Position numbers and translations under genes: made by a program. Under the pieces are notes generated by a model that saw only the letters and a list, made by a program, of their open reading frames with translations, did not search any database and was not told the DNA's origin. DNA of 64,000 nucleotides from Silene conica (lineage: Eukaryota; Streptophyta; Magnoliopsida; Caryophyllales; Caryophyllaceae), in the NCBI GenBank assembly GCA_029255685.2, contig CM055314.2, positions 2,994,399 through 3,058,398 on the forward strand, read 5' to 3'. Shown here piece after piece: positions 1 to 13,889 of this stretch. The number at the start of each line of letters is the position of its first letter. Positions within the stretch are counted from its first letter, which is position 1.

Positions 1-1365
1 CTCTCTCCAAATCCAATCTCTCCAGGTCTCCATAAATTCTAAATCCCTAACAGAAAAACTGTGGCCATGAGGAGATTGGATTTGAAGGGACGGACTATTA
101 CTCAAGAAACATCAACGAACATGTAACCAATCCTCATTCTTTTCTCGCTGTCAAGAACCTGTGCCACTTTCAAGCACAGGTTCTGAACCAAAAAGAAGAA
201 ACAAATTCAACGAATAGCCAAATCCGACAAATGTAAACAGACAAAGCAGTGTTGTGTAACTAATATTGTAGTTGACGGAAGTGACAATGTGACTTAGACA
301 TCAATAAGAGGAAATAATAAGGCCAGAAATGTGACCACCATGGAAACGATTGTGCGTTGTGAGTCTTGTCACACAGCATCAAGAGTGGGTTTACGTCCAA
401 ACCATGCAATTCTACATACCACCAATATAATATTCTTACTCGTAACAATCCATGTATGTTCAGGGATAAAAAAAGATACCCCAGGGGAGGAGAAAGGGAG
501 AATTGTGACAACTGATTCTGCTACATAAAAACTACAACACCAACGGCCAAAGAGCTAGTATGAAGACTTGTACATTCATTAATCACAAGGAAGCCACCAA
601 ATGCCAATAGGCCCTATACAATAATAACGTTTCCCCATGCCTCAAGGCTCTATTGTCTCAACAATTAGGGGTTTCGAGATGAGCCATGATAAAATATTAA
701 AATGCATGTCTTTTACAAGACCATGTCTCTTATGAGACTAGCCTATATTCTCATTAATATATGACCTTCTGTACTAATTTCATGAGCAGCTAGGACTTTT
801 CTCTCAAACTGAGATGATCTCGTACAAGAGTTTGTGCTATTAAATTACGACAAGGTTTGAGTGTTGCAGTCACCTCCTGCTACTTCACAATATAAGAAGC
901 ACAAACATTTTAGCTAACCATATGCTTTACTCAATATTCCAAGCAAAAAATTAGTGAGTTTTTGGCTCTATTGCCAATGGAAATACTCAATGCATACTAG
1001 GCATAACCTCTGTCACTTTGTTGTGCTGTTGAATGTCAACACAAACACTTGGACACTTTAAGATCAAAATATAAAAACACAAAATAGATGAGCTTGAAAC
1101 TCCAAGACACACCTATGTGCGACACTTTCAGATGAGTCTGAGCAACACAAATAGCAACACAGATAATCAAATGAGGGATACAACCAACCAGAGAATAATT
1201 GACTCCTCCTCGCACGACCTCCAAGTGAGTTAAATGTCAAATAGCACTTTAACAATGAAAGAGCAACAACACAACTCAATAGAACTTATTAACACGTACT
1301 TTGGGATTTGAAGGATTTAACTAGAAGTTACACGAGCAAAGGGCAGAATAAGGAGTTGGTCTTAC
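1..1365 (-). other. Intron of SPT5 running off the left edge
   Basis: The donor at 1365 (minus strand GTAAG) follows the CTD-repeat exon, and no sequence resembling the remaining SPT5 C-terminus is visible to the left on the minus strand. I therefore read this stretch as intron, or as intron plus unrelated sequence. No other gene is supported in it. Confidence 0.6.
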
Positions 1366-4300
1366 CTTGCTGGACTCATCGGTGCATAAGGATTCCATGC
1401 CCTGTCTCGCATGGGTGTTCTCATACCATCATGGATTGGTGTGGCTATGGAAAATGAGGTAACAATTTGTTAAATGATATGTAAACTTTCAGGAATGAAT
1501 TGGTAATTTAAGAAAGTAGAAGGCAATCAATTAAACCTGCAGATTCCCGCATCGGAGTTCGTGAAGGATGCATGGGAGTCCGTGAAGGATGCATTGGAGT
1601 CTCACTTCCCATACCATACCGTGACGTATCCCTTATAGAGAAAAGATATAAGATTCAAAGGTCGACAAGAATACATATAGAATCAAATTATCACAGGGTA
1701 GGCATTTACCTGTAAGGAGTTGTCACTGTCACATTGTCGGATATATGACTTCTGTCGACTGGGAGATGGGAAAAAATACCATTTAGATTGGCGTCTCAAG
1801 TATTAAAAAAATAGATCTGAAGCTTAGATCATCATGTCCAAAATACTTGCCTGTGACCTCCTTCATTTGAGACTCCAACTCAACTCGCACTGTTGTACCC
1901 TTAATATCCTTGACGCGTCCACGGTAACCCTTGTATGGTCCGAGACGTATTTTTATTGTAGTCCCTATAAGAGAATCATGTCCTCTGCCACCTCTATGTC
2001 TTCCTCCAACTATAAAAGAAAAATCAGCCATCAGCTTTGCTCACTTCTCATTTAAGTTACATAGTATTCATATCACAAGCAAAACATGTGAAGTAGAAGA
2101 ACTCACAATCTGAATGTGGACCTCTAGGAGGCAATCTTCCAGGAGATTGTGGAACTCGTTGCGGAGTTCTCAAAGATGACAGTGGATCATTCTGAAGAAA
2201 CAAAACAATCAGAAACTATTAAATGGATATGCAAAATAGAAGTGAATGTGGGAAGCAGCTGAGGAACTCAAAAATTCAGATTTGTGCAAAATGACCAAGA
2301 GTCTGACGCAAACGAGAGCAACTGAAAGCCCCGAGCTCCAGAACGCAGTGGAAAATTCAGCAATTACATCAATAGGGCTATACACTTAACGGAAACTCGA
2401 CCAGCTTAAAGTACAAACATTGTCAATGACTACACACAGCATCCCCCACAAGGCCACAACACTGAAAGAAATATGTTTCTTGAAGAAATCAAGGCTCGTC
2501 CTACATAGGACAGGTAGTAAAAGGTACTCCCTCCATTTTCCTATTTCCTTCCTATTTGCTTTTTGGAGGTCAAAGCTACCAAACTTTGACCGTAAATATA
2601 TTGGAGAATAGAAATTATTAGAGTACATAGAAGTTCTCTTTTACCACTTTCCAATTGGAAGAAGCTACAAATTCAGCAAGGACTACCAAAGCAAAGTAGG
2701 TTCACCCAAACGCGGACAGTGCTTACTTGAACAAAATACAAGATTAGATCAATGACTATCACAAACTTTGCTCCTTGACTTTAGGGAGTAGAGCAAGCAA
2801 GTGAAGCTAGCTCACCCAAGCATTGACTATCAAACCATCTTTCACAAAATATTATTTTCGAAAAAAAAAAATTAAAAATTTAAATGTCAAAAAATACGGC
2901 CAAAGTTCCAGCTTGGAGACTATGACAAAGCAGATGGGAAGAAAATAGAAGAATAGAGGGATATACTCCCTCTTCATTTAAATTCACTGTAATTTCCATT
3001 TTCAAGCATTCAGCTCGCAAATAAGCCACCCAACCACACCCATGGGAATGTGTCCCATTCCCTTGCCCCAAATAAGATAAACAAAACCTACAAAAGCTCT
3101 CCTAGACATAAAACAAGAAGATCATGCTCATATGCCTGCCAAAATTATTAATCGAGAATGACGCACGATAAAAACAAGTTGTGCACCCTGAAAACTGAGG
3201 AATACAAGGTCGATGTATCAAAGTTAGTAAAAAGTAGCAGCTATAATAACCCTCTTTTGCCATTTATAGAACGGTGTGGTTTTCACAACAGGCATACTAC
3301 GTTAAACAGAACAAAAGCACTTGTCTGTGGGATACTGGTTGTCAGGAGAGCAGATGTGGTGAGATAATAATGTCCTAAACCCAAAGAAGGGGGTCAAACC
3401 TCAAACCTTGGGATTTGAGAACAAGGGGAGATGGTTTTTCAGTAATCAGGAAAAGGGAATTTTTAAAATCGCCAACAAAGGAGTTGAAGTACGTTGTTTT
3501 CTAACCTATCTTTTAACTCACCAGCCAAAAGGCCACCAAAAGTATATTAGACTATTCAGAGTAGACTGTTGGCCTAGCTAGTTGAGCTAGATTTAATCAT
3601 TTAGAAAGTAAATTAGACAATCAAATAAAATACCCATCAACCATTCTTTATATACTAAGTTCACACAGTATAACAAAAAAAGCGTGTTTCCCAAATTAAA
3701 ATCAGAGAGAAGCGTGTACAAAAAACATAAAGGCAACAGTCCTTACAATTTTCTCCCTGTTCCCTCTTGAGCCGCCAATTACCAAACAGGACTGAGATTT
3801 GGCACAGATAAATCCAGCATGTTCAAGATGATGGCGATCAAATATGAACAGCACTCCCCGAAATATGTGCTCAACAGGGCCTTGTTTTCCCTGCAAAATA
3901 CAGTAGTGAAATAGTCTGGATTACTAGCCCTGTATAAGCTGGTAGGATACAATTGCATTATTACAAAGCTAGAATGAACATAAAGCTATATGTCCAATAA
4001 GCTTTTTTAAAGTTAAACAACCTTGAAAATTAAGGATCAGCAAAATTTATTTACAACAGAAAATTCTATAACCCACACCTTGCACGGGCCATCAAGAACC
4101 CTCACAACATCTTTAACAGCTACCGCATTCTTAGACCGATCTTGGGCAACCAGCTTCTTATCAATTTTAGATTTGATTTCCCTCAACCTCACAAGCACCA
4201 CCTCTGGACGATCTGGTACCCCTTTAAGCACCTGTGAGACGAGTAAATAATCCAAAATGGAAAGTTCACGATAATTTGAAATTTTGAATGTCACAAAAAC

Positions 4301-7300
4301 CAACCTGGAAGGCTTCACTTTCTACCCGTATAATTACACCGAAACTCATATTGCTGCACAAATTACACGGTACAACATGTAAATATCGCTATAACACAAG
4401 TTAAAACAAATAACTGGGGGCCTATTTGTGCAAAGAGAGATAGATAATGAGGTTCCTCAATTAGATTATGCCCCGTGTTATCGCAAATAGAAGAGGAGGA
4501 AGGATGGAAATAAGAGGACCCTAGGCCCCCAGTCCCACCATTGTGAATGTTCTTATTATTCCATTTAAGGGAAAGATAAAGAGGCAAAATTAGTGAAGCA
4601 TAAATTTTCTACCCTAACCACTTCAGCAAAAGTTTGCAGTACATCTTTTATCCTCAGATCTTAACTTGTTAATCACTTACCAGCTTTCCTTCCTACTTAG
4701 ACACTATACTTGCCAAAACTCCCAATTAACAGACCCAAATGGCCCCAAAAGGTGGCGAGATAGAGCAAAAAATAAATAAAATCACAGAGAACTTACTCTA
4801 AAAGTACAAGATCATGCAGTTCATAGTCACCAATTTTGGTGACTCCTGTTGTCACTTCTGAGCTTTCGACAACATGATCAGCGAACACTCGCAGCTGCAC
4901 ACAGAACCAGAAAAAATAAAAAACAATAAAAAATAAAAAAAAATACAACGGGATAGGTAATTGGACTATGATCACCTGCAGAACACACAAAACTATGCAA
5001 AGAGCAAAAAGGAAAAGATCCATACATGTTCTTTAGTTGTATCAGACAGCAGTATCAACACATGACCCTCAACCTTCACAACCATGCCAGTTGCACCTTC
5101 ATGAGAGCCAGAAACAACCTTCACATGATTCCCAGGTTCAAAGTATTTGCAAAGATCTTTTTCATTAATAGCAAGTGTTTTCTGAGAATAAACAAAGACG
5201 AGAGAACTATAAGAATTGCAGAATACATGGCAACTCTTGAACATCAGGGGTGGTCAGAGATATTCACATTACCGGGAGGCCCTTCTCATTTGGTCTTATG
5301 TGGACATTTCCATCCTCAACCTTCTCAACCCATCCCTTCAAATTCTTAAGATCTCCTTTGACAATTATAACAGCATCACCCTTCATGAAATGTCCTTTTT
5401 TTCTACTTGCAAATAATGATGAGAAGCTGCCAATATCACCATCACCCTCGCCAGGCTGCCGGAATTTCTCCAGCTCATCTAAAGTAGGCTGAATATTCTG
5501 AGTGCTGAGCGACTTCATAGACACATTTTTAATAAGAAACCCATCCTTGAACATCATTCCATTGATTGTTTCATGGTAATCCCCTGTCATAGGATCGCGT
5601 CTACGCTCAACACGAATGTGAAGGTCCCTAAAAACAGCCAAGAGAAAAACAAACAGCAACTTAGCAACTATAAAAGTAGAGATACCTATAACAACAAGTG
5701 ACTTGGACGAAAAGGTCCTACTATTACCTAGCCTCTTCTATGTTCATAAATCGAGGAGGAGGAACAAATCCTTTTTTCTTCACAAAATCCCTACCCTCCT
5801 ACAAGTAAAACAAGCGTAACCAGTTACTGTAAAGAATTTGGAAACCGATAAAGAATCTGTAGGTGTAAAGTCAACCAGATTCGTGAAACCATACTATTTG
5901 CTCCAACATTAAGAACTGCTCAAACAAATGATAACCCAACAGTAACTAATACCTGCCTATTTGCCACAGCTTGTAAATCTATTCTCGGAATCAATTTTAC
6001 AGTAACTCTTTGCCGCACATTGTCAACGTCCAACACCTACAAAAAAATAAGGATCACGATAAGATATGAAAGCAGAAATATAGCCAAACATAAACCATAT
6101 ACTAATATACCTTTGCAAGATCTCCTTTGTAGATCCCAGTCTTCAATCGAACCCAAGAGTCCCTAGATAGGTCAATCACTTTACTTTCAACGGAAAGAAC
6201 GTCAGTCATCTCTTTTATAGGGACAAGTGTTATTTTTTGTGCGTAAATATTGCGCATGCCCTTGACAGCCTGAAATCGAAAAAGTCCCAAGGTTAGATAT
6301 GGTAGTATGACAACAAAAAAAAGGTTACCAAGATAATAATGAATCACTTTTACATACCTCTCTAACATGGGCTTCTTTGTCAGCCTCAATATATATATAA
6401 TTCTTCAGATGATCAAGGGCTACAGCAGATCGAATTTGTAATTCAGATCCTCGATCAATAAATTTTTGCATGAGGCAAACAGCGACTTCCTTTTCTCTGC
6501 CAATCTAAAATATAAATGGAACATCATGGTTAACTTATCTGAGGGAAGAAGGGATCCTTGTTGAGCCACAGCATTCTTTAAAAGTCAAGCTAATTAAAAA
6601 ATATGAAAACCTACCGCACATTTAACCATCCACAACTTGGGATCCCTAACAGACGGCAAAAGAGCTTGTTGCTCCACGTCCGTAGTCTCTTCATCATACT
6701 CTGCCTGACTTGACCTAGCATATCTTTCTTGGATTCTCCTCTCAAGGTCTTCAACATCTTCATCCTGATCCTCCCTTGGCAATAACGGCCGTCGATGCAT
6801 CCTTCTATCATCATCCTCGGCAATGTCTGCCGAAGGGTCTACAATGAAATCTGCACATTCAAATTCTTTTGTATCAGCTCTACTTCATAGAAATGATAAT
6901 ATATCAGAGTAACAAGATTTACTATTTTGGAGCTTGCAGCGCTATTTTCCATGGTATATCATGACCATCACATAATGTTGTCCACCTTTATTCGAATGAC
7001 ACGCATAACTGTGAGTTAATGGCAGAATAGACAACTGTCAAGTGAAAAGTAGAACAATAAGAAAACTCTTGCATCAAACGTTAGGAAATAAGGTAACTAA
7101 TATCATTGGTGATAATTAAACTGACCACTTTTGACCCACTGTACCAATTTACTAAAACGTTAAGAAATAAGGTAACTAATATCTTTGGTGATATTAAACT
7201 GAACAATTTTATACCATTGTTCCAATTTGCTAATGGAGGCATGGAGCCATTTATTGGCACACCAAATAAATTGGCCTCAAAACAAGAAGTCTCAAAATGA

Positions 7301-10053
7301 CACTCAACAAAAAAAATAATTGAAAACTAATAATCTGAAAGAGGGAGGTGGTTTAGGAAATTCGAGAAAGAGAAAGGGAACAAGGGAGCCCAACAACCTT
7401 CTTAGGGTACACTAGGGCAGTTTAGTCATTCCCTTCCCCAAAACCTTAACGAATATCAACAACCCACTTTTTTAAGGAGCCAAAAGACACTCTCTTTCTC
7501 ACTTCCAAAACTGCACCCCCACCAAGATTCTGTTATCGACAACTCAAAGCAACACACCGCGCTATCGCATCCTTTCCCAGCACCACCAATCAGCCACAAC
7601 TTTCATCTCTGAAACACCACCCAACTGGCAATCAACACCCACTGCTACCACCCTCGCCGCCTAAAACCGTATTTTTGCAGCTTTCACCCCAGAACACTCC
7701 CAAGATTTTGCTAGCTAATTTGCACCCTTCCCACCAATTCAACCTTTACAATCTACCACAACAGCATTACTACAATAGCATTACTAATTTGTGCCAGTGG
7801 ATGTTTATCGAGGGACGGGGAAGAGGAAGAAACAGTACCCAATAATACTTAACTGCATAGCATATAAACTCAACTTAGTCTTGATATCAGTCGCATGGGA
7901 CTTAACCTAGGTGGTTGTGCGATAATGTGGCCGCTTGAACCTCAAAATTGATCCGAGTAACCTTTAAAACTATTAATAACACTGTAGTAATGAGGTACAA
8001 CAACCTAGATTTAATACCATGCCTAAATTTGACAAACTGCCTCAGTTTATGTCTATATTCATAAATTAAATTACCCACAGTGACTTCTACAAGCTAAACA
8101 GTCCATCAAAGAAGTCAAGACCCGCCTTAGGGGGAAGGACAATTAAAACAACAGGATTTTTGCAGGATTTGAGTTTTACAGTACACCAGCCCTGGTGCAC
8201 AATGAGAGCAAAGATGAAGATTGATACTTTGGACCAGGCTACTACCAATTATTAAGATTTAAGAAATTTTAATAGGCCATGAGTCAGCAATAAGCACTGC
8301 TTACGCAAGAATAACATTGAGAAAATTTTTGGTAAGTACTAGCATCATTAAACCATATTATACTGAAATTTAGCATAACTTCTTATTTTGATTGTCATTA
8401 TAAATCACAAAATGCATGAAACTCAAGCCAAACAAATCAACAACTAGCATAAGATCAAGCCCTTGCTTCACCTAAATAACCTGTAGGAGGGAGAGTAGGA
8501 TGAAACTGTAATCATCATAATGGTCGATCAGATTACTTAAGAATTGAATTTCTTCGAAAAACCAATAAATATTCCAAATCCGATACACGTGCTTAGGTTG
8601 TATTACTTCCATCAAACTAAAATATGGAAAGAATTGGGAAAACGGGGGTGCAAATTTATGTATTAAGGCAAAATTGCTTCTAGTAGAAGATTACAACATA
8701 TCCTACAAATGATGGTGAACTTAAAATATAACACCGCCCTCACAATCAGAACACCCCTCAAATGCTCAGTCGCCACCACCACCTAGGATTTCACAGTTTT
8801 ATATGTTTTTTAAGGGCAAGGGACATAATGTAACCGACAGCGGTTACAGTAGATAGCTAAAGACACAGAATATCTGAAACTCTATTAATCGAGTTCAGAG
8901 TGGCAAAGACAATAAATTCACCAACAACTACAACAATAGATTGCTCACGACACAGAATATCATATACCTCTAGTTAACTGAATTCAGAATGTGAATCACG
9001 GCTCATTGTGAACAGAGAGATAAGAGCCGGCTTAAATAAAATCATTGCAAAATGTGTGTTATAAATAATATACTCTAATTTTCATAAATGGTTTAGTTGA
9101 ATGCCTACAATCAGTTGCATCCTCAATTTAATATGAAGTGGAAAGTGTTTCTCCGATCTAGGGTAAATCTACATTTCAGATTAGCCTCCTCGCATACAGC
9201 TTCTGTGAGTTCAAAATGCTCCATAAATCACGAAACTCTTGGCCGTAACATAAAATAGACATGAATACCTCTAAGAAAACATGTATTTCCACACGACAAA
9301 TGAAAATTCCTAACTAAATCAAAGAAGCTGCAATTTATGAAAACTAATCTAATCAACTTCAATTCCACTCAAATAGTATCAAAACTACACGAAACTAGCT
9401 CTAAAATCATGATAATAGATCCTAAAAAAATTCATTCAATCATTGCCGAAAAATGCTAAATCCTAAAACAACGTTTACGAAGTACAAATTGCTAACTCCT
9501 AAATCTAAGAAGTGATAATTTATGAAAATTAACCTAAACAACTTCAATTAAACTTAAAAATGTTTAATAAAAAGTACACTAAACTAACTCCAAATCTCCA
9601 TATAGAACCTAAATTTCATTCAATTATCCATGGAAAAAAATATAAACAAAGCAAAATTAATTAAATTGAACAAACTTAAGTAAACATACCATCCTCGCCA
9701 TCTTCTTCATCTTCATCATCGTCGTCAGCTTCCTGGGCAATATCATCAATAAACGAAACACCTCGATTCTTTTTATGTCGTCTAGCGCTACCGGCATAAG
9801 CGTCGTATTCATCTTCATCCTCTTCATCATCCTCCTCCGCGACGTCATCGATAAAATCCGACCTCCGTCGCTTATTCGCTCCGCGTCCGCCACCACCTCC
9901 GCCGCCTCCGCCACCACGACCCCTACCGCCGTAGTCATCGTCGTCGTCGTCTTCTTCTTCGGCATCTTCGTATAGATCTTCAGCGTACTCGCCCTCCTCT
10001 TCTTCGTCTACGATATCGTCGTCTTCTTCGTACTCGTCGCGCCGCCTCGCCAT
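1366..10053 (-). CDS. SPT5: Transcription elongation factor SPT5 (3' end outside window)
   Basis: SPT5 pairs with SPT4 (DSIF) and travels with RNA polymerase II to control pausing and processivity in the nucleus. Coding exons read on the minus strand: 9690-10053, 6615-6850, 6358-6504, 6111-6269, 5953-6036, 5728-5798, 5273-5627, 5026-5181, 4797-4894, 4305-4353, 4079-4231, 3747-3890, 2107-2191, 1851-2009, 1710-1758, 1537-1631, 1366-1444. Phases agree throughout and give 827 codons plus two bases. The start at 10053 opens an acidic N-terminus (long D/E runs, a glycine run, KRRR). Next come an NGN domain (exons 2-4, including VKCAIGREKEVAV) and several KOW modules (KGDAVIIVKGDLKNLKGWV, EPGNHVKVVSGSHEGATG, IGTTIKIRLGPYKGYRG). 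The visible end is the proline-rich CTD repeat region (TPMHPSRTPMHPSRTPMR; RAWNPYAPMSPA). Plant homologues are roughly 1,000 residues, so about 200 are missing to the left. The intron 1759-1850 uses a GC donor. Identity is near certain; exact exon borders are inferred by eye. Confidence 0.95.
2192..3746 (-). other. SPT5 intron, 1.55 kb, with a small Stowaway-like insertion
   Basis: This intron lies between the exon ending in NREKI and the exon starting NDPLSSL. It contains a candidate MITE at 2527-2788. The rest holds no reading frame that matches any family I recognise. Confidence 0.75.
2527..2788. mobile_element. Stowaway-like MITE (weak)
   Basis: The left end begins TA-CTCCCTCC and the right end reads TAGGGAG-TA, so only about eight terminal bases are inverted and both ends are flanked by TA. 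That fits a decayed Stowaway (Tc1/mariner-derived) MITE, but the short terminal match keeps this tentative. Confidence 0.4.
6851..9689 (-). other. SPT5 first intron, 2.8 kb
   Basis: The intron separates the acidic N-terminal exon from the rest of SPT5; GAT (Asp) is split G|AT across it. Inside, 7081-7155 and 7157-7230 are two imperfect tandem copies of a roughly 75-bp unit (AAATAAGGTAACTAATATC recurs). Nothing coding is apparent. Confidence 0.8.
7081..7230. repeat. Two-copy tandem repeat of about 75 bp
   Basis: The sequence from 7081 (ACGTTAGGAAATAAGGTAAC) is repeated from about 7157 with several substitutions, including the following TAATATC..TTGGTGATA and CCAATTT segments. It lies within SPT5 intron 1. 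Confidence 0.7.
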
Positions 10054-10304
10054 GGTTGATTTTACCGAAGAATTGATTGGGGGAAATGGAGATTGGATGT
10101 ATCGAGATTTCTAGGGTTTTTAGGGAGATGATATTATCAGTGTAGAGAGAGAAAGAGGGGAAAATTGAGGAGAGAGAAATGAGAGGATATAAATCTGGGC
10201 TTTCGGGTGGTAGGTTGGGCGAGTGTGGGTTCGGGTCGGTTAATGGGATTGGGACGGATTTGGTTGGGTTACATCACTTTTTCGGGGGTTTGAAAGAGGG
10301 TGAA

Positions 10305-10640
10305 GAACTAGGTAGCACCAAAACGGACACGATTCGAATACAGGACACGTTATACCATGAAATTTAGATACGGGACACTCATTTAAATATAATAAAATAT
10401 ATATTTTATAGTTATAAATAACGTATAATTTTATTTTTATCATATATTTGAAACTAAATCTAAACAGGTAAAGGTGCAATTCGACTTTTACTATAACTAA
10501 TTCTCATTTTTTCAACCAAACTCCTCTTCTATTCGAACTTTTTTAAAATTGTATTACTCGTCTAAAATATAATATGTTTAGCCATGTGTCCAACGAGTGT
10601 CGGGTGTCCGAGTGTCGGACACGGAACGATTAATTAGAGA
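10305..10640. repeat. Dispersed repeat with GTGTCGGACACG-type ends
   Basis: The left part reads ACGGACACGATTCG and the right part contains GAGTGTCGGACACGG, in opposite orientation. A related sequence occurs at 17825-17960 (AGTGTCGGGTACG ... GAGTGTCAGACACGGG). This looks like a MITE-type family just upstream of SPT5; borders are approximate. Confidence 0.5.
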
Positions 10641-10671
10641 AGTGTATGTGCTACATGGCTACATAGGTTAA

Positions 10672-11077
10672 GACTTAAGCGTATCCACTATCCACATTGA
10701 AGAGGATTGTTCATCCTCTTAGATGAGAGAGGATGCGCTAAGAGGATGTCCTCTTCAATATTGAATCAACATTGAACATCCTCTTTGAATGAGGAAGTGG
10801 AAGATTTCCTCTAATTTTAGAGGAAGAACAACCTAGACACGTGTTCCCGCCCACCTATCAAAATATTGTATATACAAAAAGTAATTAAAATATGAAATAA
10901 GAGGTATGGAGGTTCTTCTTTGATGTAGGGAGAAAATAGAATAAGAAAATGAGGGGATGAAAATAGTGAAAAATGAGTTGGATAAAAGAGTAAGCTAAGT
11001 GATGTGTCAGAAAGATAGAGAAAGAGGAAAAAATTAAGAGGATTTTAACATGTTCTTCAATGTGCATGCTCTAAGCC
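10672..11077. mobile_element. MITE with imperfect inverted ends (TCCACATTGAAGAGGAT type)
   Basis: The left end (CTTAAGCGTATCC..ACATTGAAGAGGAT) is matched in inverse at the right (AAGAGGATTTTAACATGTTCTTCAATGTGCATGCTCTAAG). The interior is rich in AGAGGAT and its complement. No coding sequence is present. Superfamily assignment (possibly Harbinger-like) is uncertain. Confidence 0.6.
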
Positions 11078-11108
11078 TTGAGCAAAAGAGTAAAACTAAC
11101 TAGGAATT

Positions 11109-12655
11109 AAGGGGTTGTTTGGTTCAACAACTTGGAATGAAATGAGATTTGATAGTATGATGATATGGATTTCTAAATCTATACTTATTTAATCTTGTTT
11201 GGTTTACCATAAGTTATAAAAGAGGGAAATGGAGTTTGAATCCAATGTGGGAGAGTGGTAGGAGATTCCAAGGGATTTGAGTGAGTTAGATCCAACGTGA
11301 AAAGACACGACTTACAACACCACAAAACTACGGTATGCCAACAACTACTTTTACTTTTTTACTCCGCAAGGTCAACCAAGACATAAGACAACTAAAACTT
11401 ACCACATTCCGAAGATGTGCATAACACACCAAAACTATGTAAAACTTGTGTACACGAACTCATACAAGTAATTCACAAGACTTATAACCTGACGCGCGAT
11501 CATCTCGAAGTGCAACATAACTCTAATGACATTTTACACAAAACTCAACAACACATCCCAAAAAGATGTGGAGAACGCACCCACCCCTTTACAAGTTCGA
11601 AACACCGTATCTCAGAGATGCGCAAAACACAACAAAGCACTCCAATAGTTTGTTCTCTTAAAAGCGAAAAGATGTGATAGTTGGTTATATTGATAGTTAA
11701 ATTATTGTTTAGAGTATTTTGAGAAGCACTCCAATAGTTTGGAGTATTGTCCTTAAATAACCCTTTATATTATCAACAATTATATAGTCGGTATAAATCT
11801 AACTTATTTCCAAACTCATCTTATTTCATTATTACTTCTACACTACTCCTCTAATTTCCTCCTATTATTAAGGGATAAGAGTATTTATACTATTTTAATG
11901 ATTTTGTCTATAAATGTTTTCCTTTTTGTAGTTTACGTACCTCTTTGTTTATGAAATTTCATTCAACTATCGATTTACTTGAGAATCCTAATCATTTTAT
12001 TTCAGAATGAGGGTTTTTATTGTACATTTTTTTGGCTTATATCTTGTACTCATCATAATATTTTTTTGAGTAGTAGTTTTTTTTCAATATTTAAGATAAA
12101 AATTTATACATGTTATTTAAACGATCTTTTTAATGATATCATTACTTAAATAAATGAACGACCACTATACATCTATTGTCCACGTGTCACTTCCTCATAA
12201 AAATTTTTCCCGCCTAACCAAAAATAACCACTAAAATGAGTAAATTATAAGACATCAAATATATTCTGTAAATATGCTTTCATATTCTCTGCAAGTAAAA
12301 TTGTGTAAATGATCTCATATCTAATTTAGAGAGTGTATTTCTTAAACTAGGAATCAATTACCACGATTCTGGGCTTAATCAAAGGAATTGAGTCTGTAGA
12401 TATTGCACGAGCATCCGTGCAAAATTATTCCATTAGCAAATAATATCTTAGCTAGGAATAGGTTTATTCATGATTGGTTTAATCAAACAGTGGAATAATT
12501 ATAATGCAAATAATATAATTCCACGATTGTAATAATAAAACTTGATAATTATACTTGATAACAAAAAATATTATTGATCGGTTCTTTAAATATATTATTT
12601 TACAACCCGTGTAATATTAATCATTTTCTTATTTAATTTATTAAAAATTGTGTAT
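11109..12655. other. AT-rich intergenic sequence with a truncated Tourist-like start
   Basis: A TAA-GGGGTTGTTTGGTT end at 11107-11125 resembles the complete Tourist-like copies near 43.06 and 44.87 kb, but I find no partner end. The rest is AT-rich and I see no gene in it. Confidence 0.5.
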
Positions 12656-12715
12656 ACATTAATATATGTACTCTTTTATACATACTTGTGCAAATTGCAC
12701 GGGTTCTAAACTATC
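12656..12715 (+). mobile_element. Decayed Helitron 3' end
   Basis: The hairpin region TTGTGCAAATTGCACGGG is followed by TTCTAAACTAT. The same 3' end occurs intact at 13860-13889, where it ends in CTAG. The final CTRR has decayed to CTAT here. Confidence 0.55.
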
Positions 12716-13819
12716 ATCTTTAAATATAACCATTATTATCAAGTTTTATTATTACAATTTTTATTTTAAAAATATTATTTTAAAACTTCCAATCAATTTT
12801 AGTTCAATTTCGATTTCATATAGATAACGAAAATGGCGAATTCTCTTCGGAGGTTGAAGATGAAAATGGATGGAATTGGGTCGGTCTAAATTCAGCGGAA
12901 GTAGGATGGAATTGGGTTGGTCGGGGATAAGGATGAAGTTGGTGTTGTCTAAAAGGGTATATCTGGGTTGGTGTTGTATAACATGGATAGTTTGTAATAA
13001 GAGTTAGATAATCACATGGATTTTGTAATTAAGTTGAATATTGATAATATCACAGAATTCTGTAATTATCATATTTAAGATGATAAGCTAACTCTTATCA
13101 CAAACGAGTTTGTAATATCTAACCATGAGCAAGAAATATTGATAATCACAGGTTAGATAATCACGGGGATTTTAATATGAACATGATATTTCACATATTT
13201 TAATAAGCTAGCTCTTATTACAAACGATTTTATATAACTTAATTATATAATATGTTATTTATTTTGATCCACCTATTTTAATTCCATCGTTTTCTCTTTT
13301 TTACGTTATTTTGAGATTGTTCGAAATATTAAGCCTATTTCGTTCATTTGCGATTTGGTTTTGTAAAATGGGATAGAATTATTCTTTCGGATGGACGATC
13401 TCCCTTTAATAATATACTCACATTTTATCAAAATATAAATAAGTTAATTCTTTGAATATTTATAGACAACTTATAAGTAAATTATAAAATATAAAAAATA
13501 ATATAATATTAGTACCTTATATTTTTTTACAACTTATAAGTAAATTATAAAACATAAAAAATGAATACAATATTAGTACCTTATATATTTTTTTTTATAA
13601 TTAGAGAGTTAAAATAATTTTAATTTGGTTCGTCTATATGATACAATGTGTTGGGCTCGTGTGTTGGGCTATTTATACGGAAATTTAATACAAGACATGT
13701 AAAATAAATCCCGTACATTTTAATAAATATATCTTAACAAATATTGTAACGGACGTTAAGAATACCGAGACATTTTCATAGCCTCATCAATCAACAATAT
13801 AATTCATAAATTTATTAAA

Positions 13820-13889
13820 TATTTGTGTATACATTAATATATTAACTCTCTTATACATTCCCGTGCAAATTGCACGGGTTCTAAACTAG
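13820..13889 (+). mobile_element. Helitron 3' terminus
   Basis: A perfect hairpin CCCGTGCAAATTGCACGGG (13860-13878) followed by TTCTAAACTAG matches the Helitron 3' signature (hairpin, then CTRR). The 60 bp upstream match the copy near 12.65 kb. The 5' end was not found. Confidence 0.65.

Noticed and set aside
9657-9975. Lys/Met-rich and Val-rich frames overlapping the SPT5 first exon
   Set aside because: These are shadow frames of the GAT/GAA repeats that encode the acidic SPT5 N-terminus.
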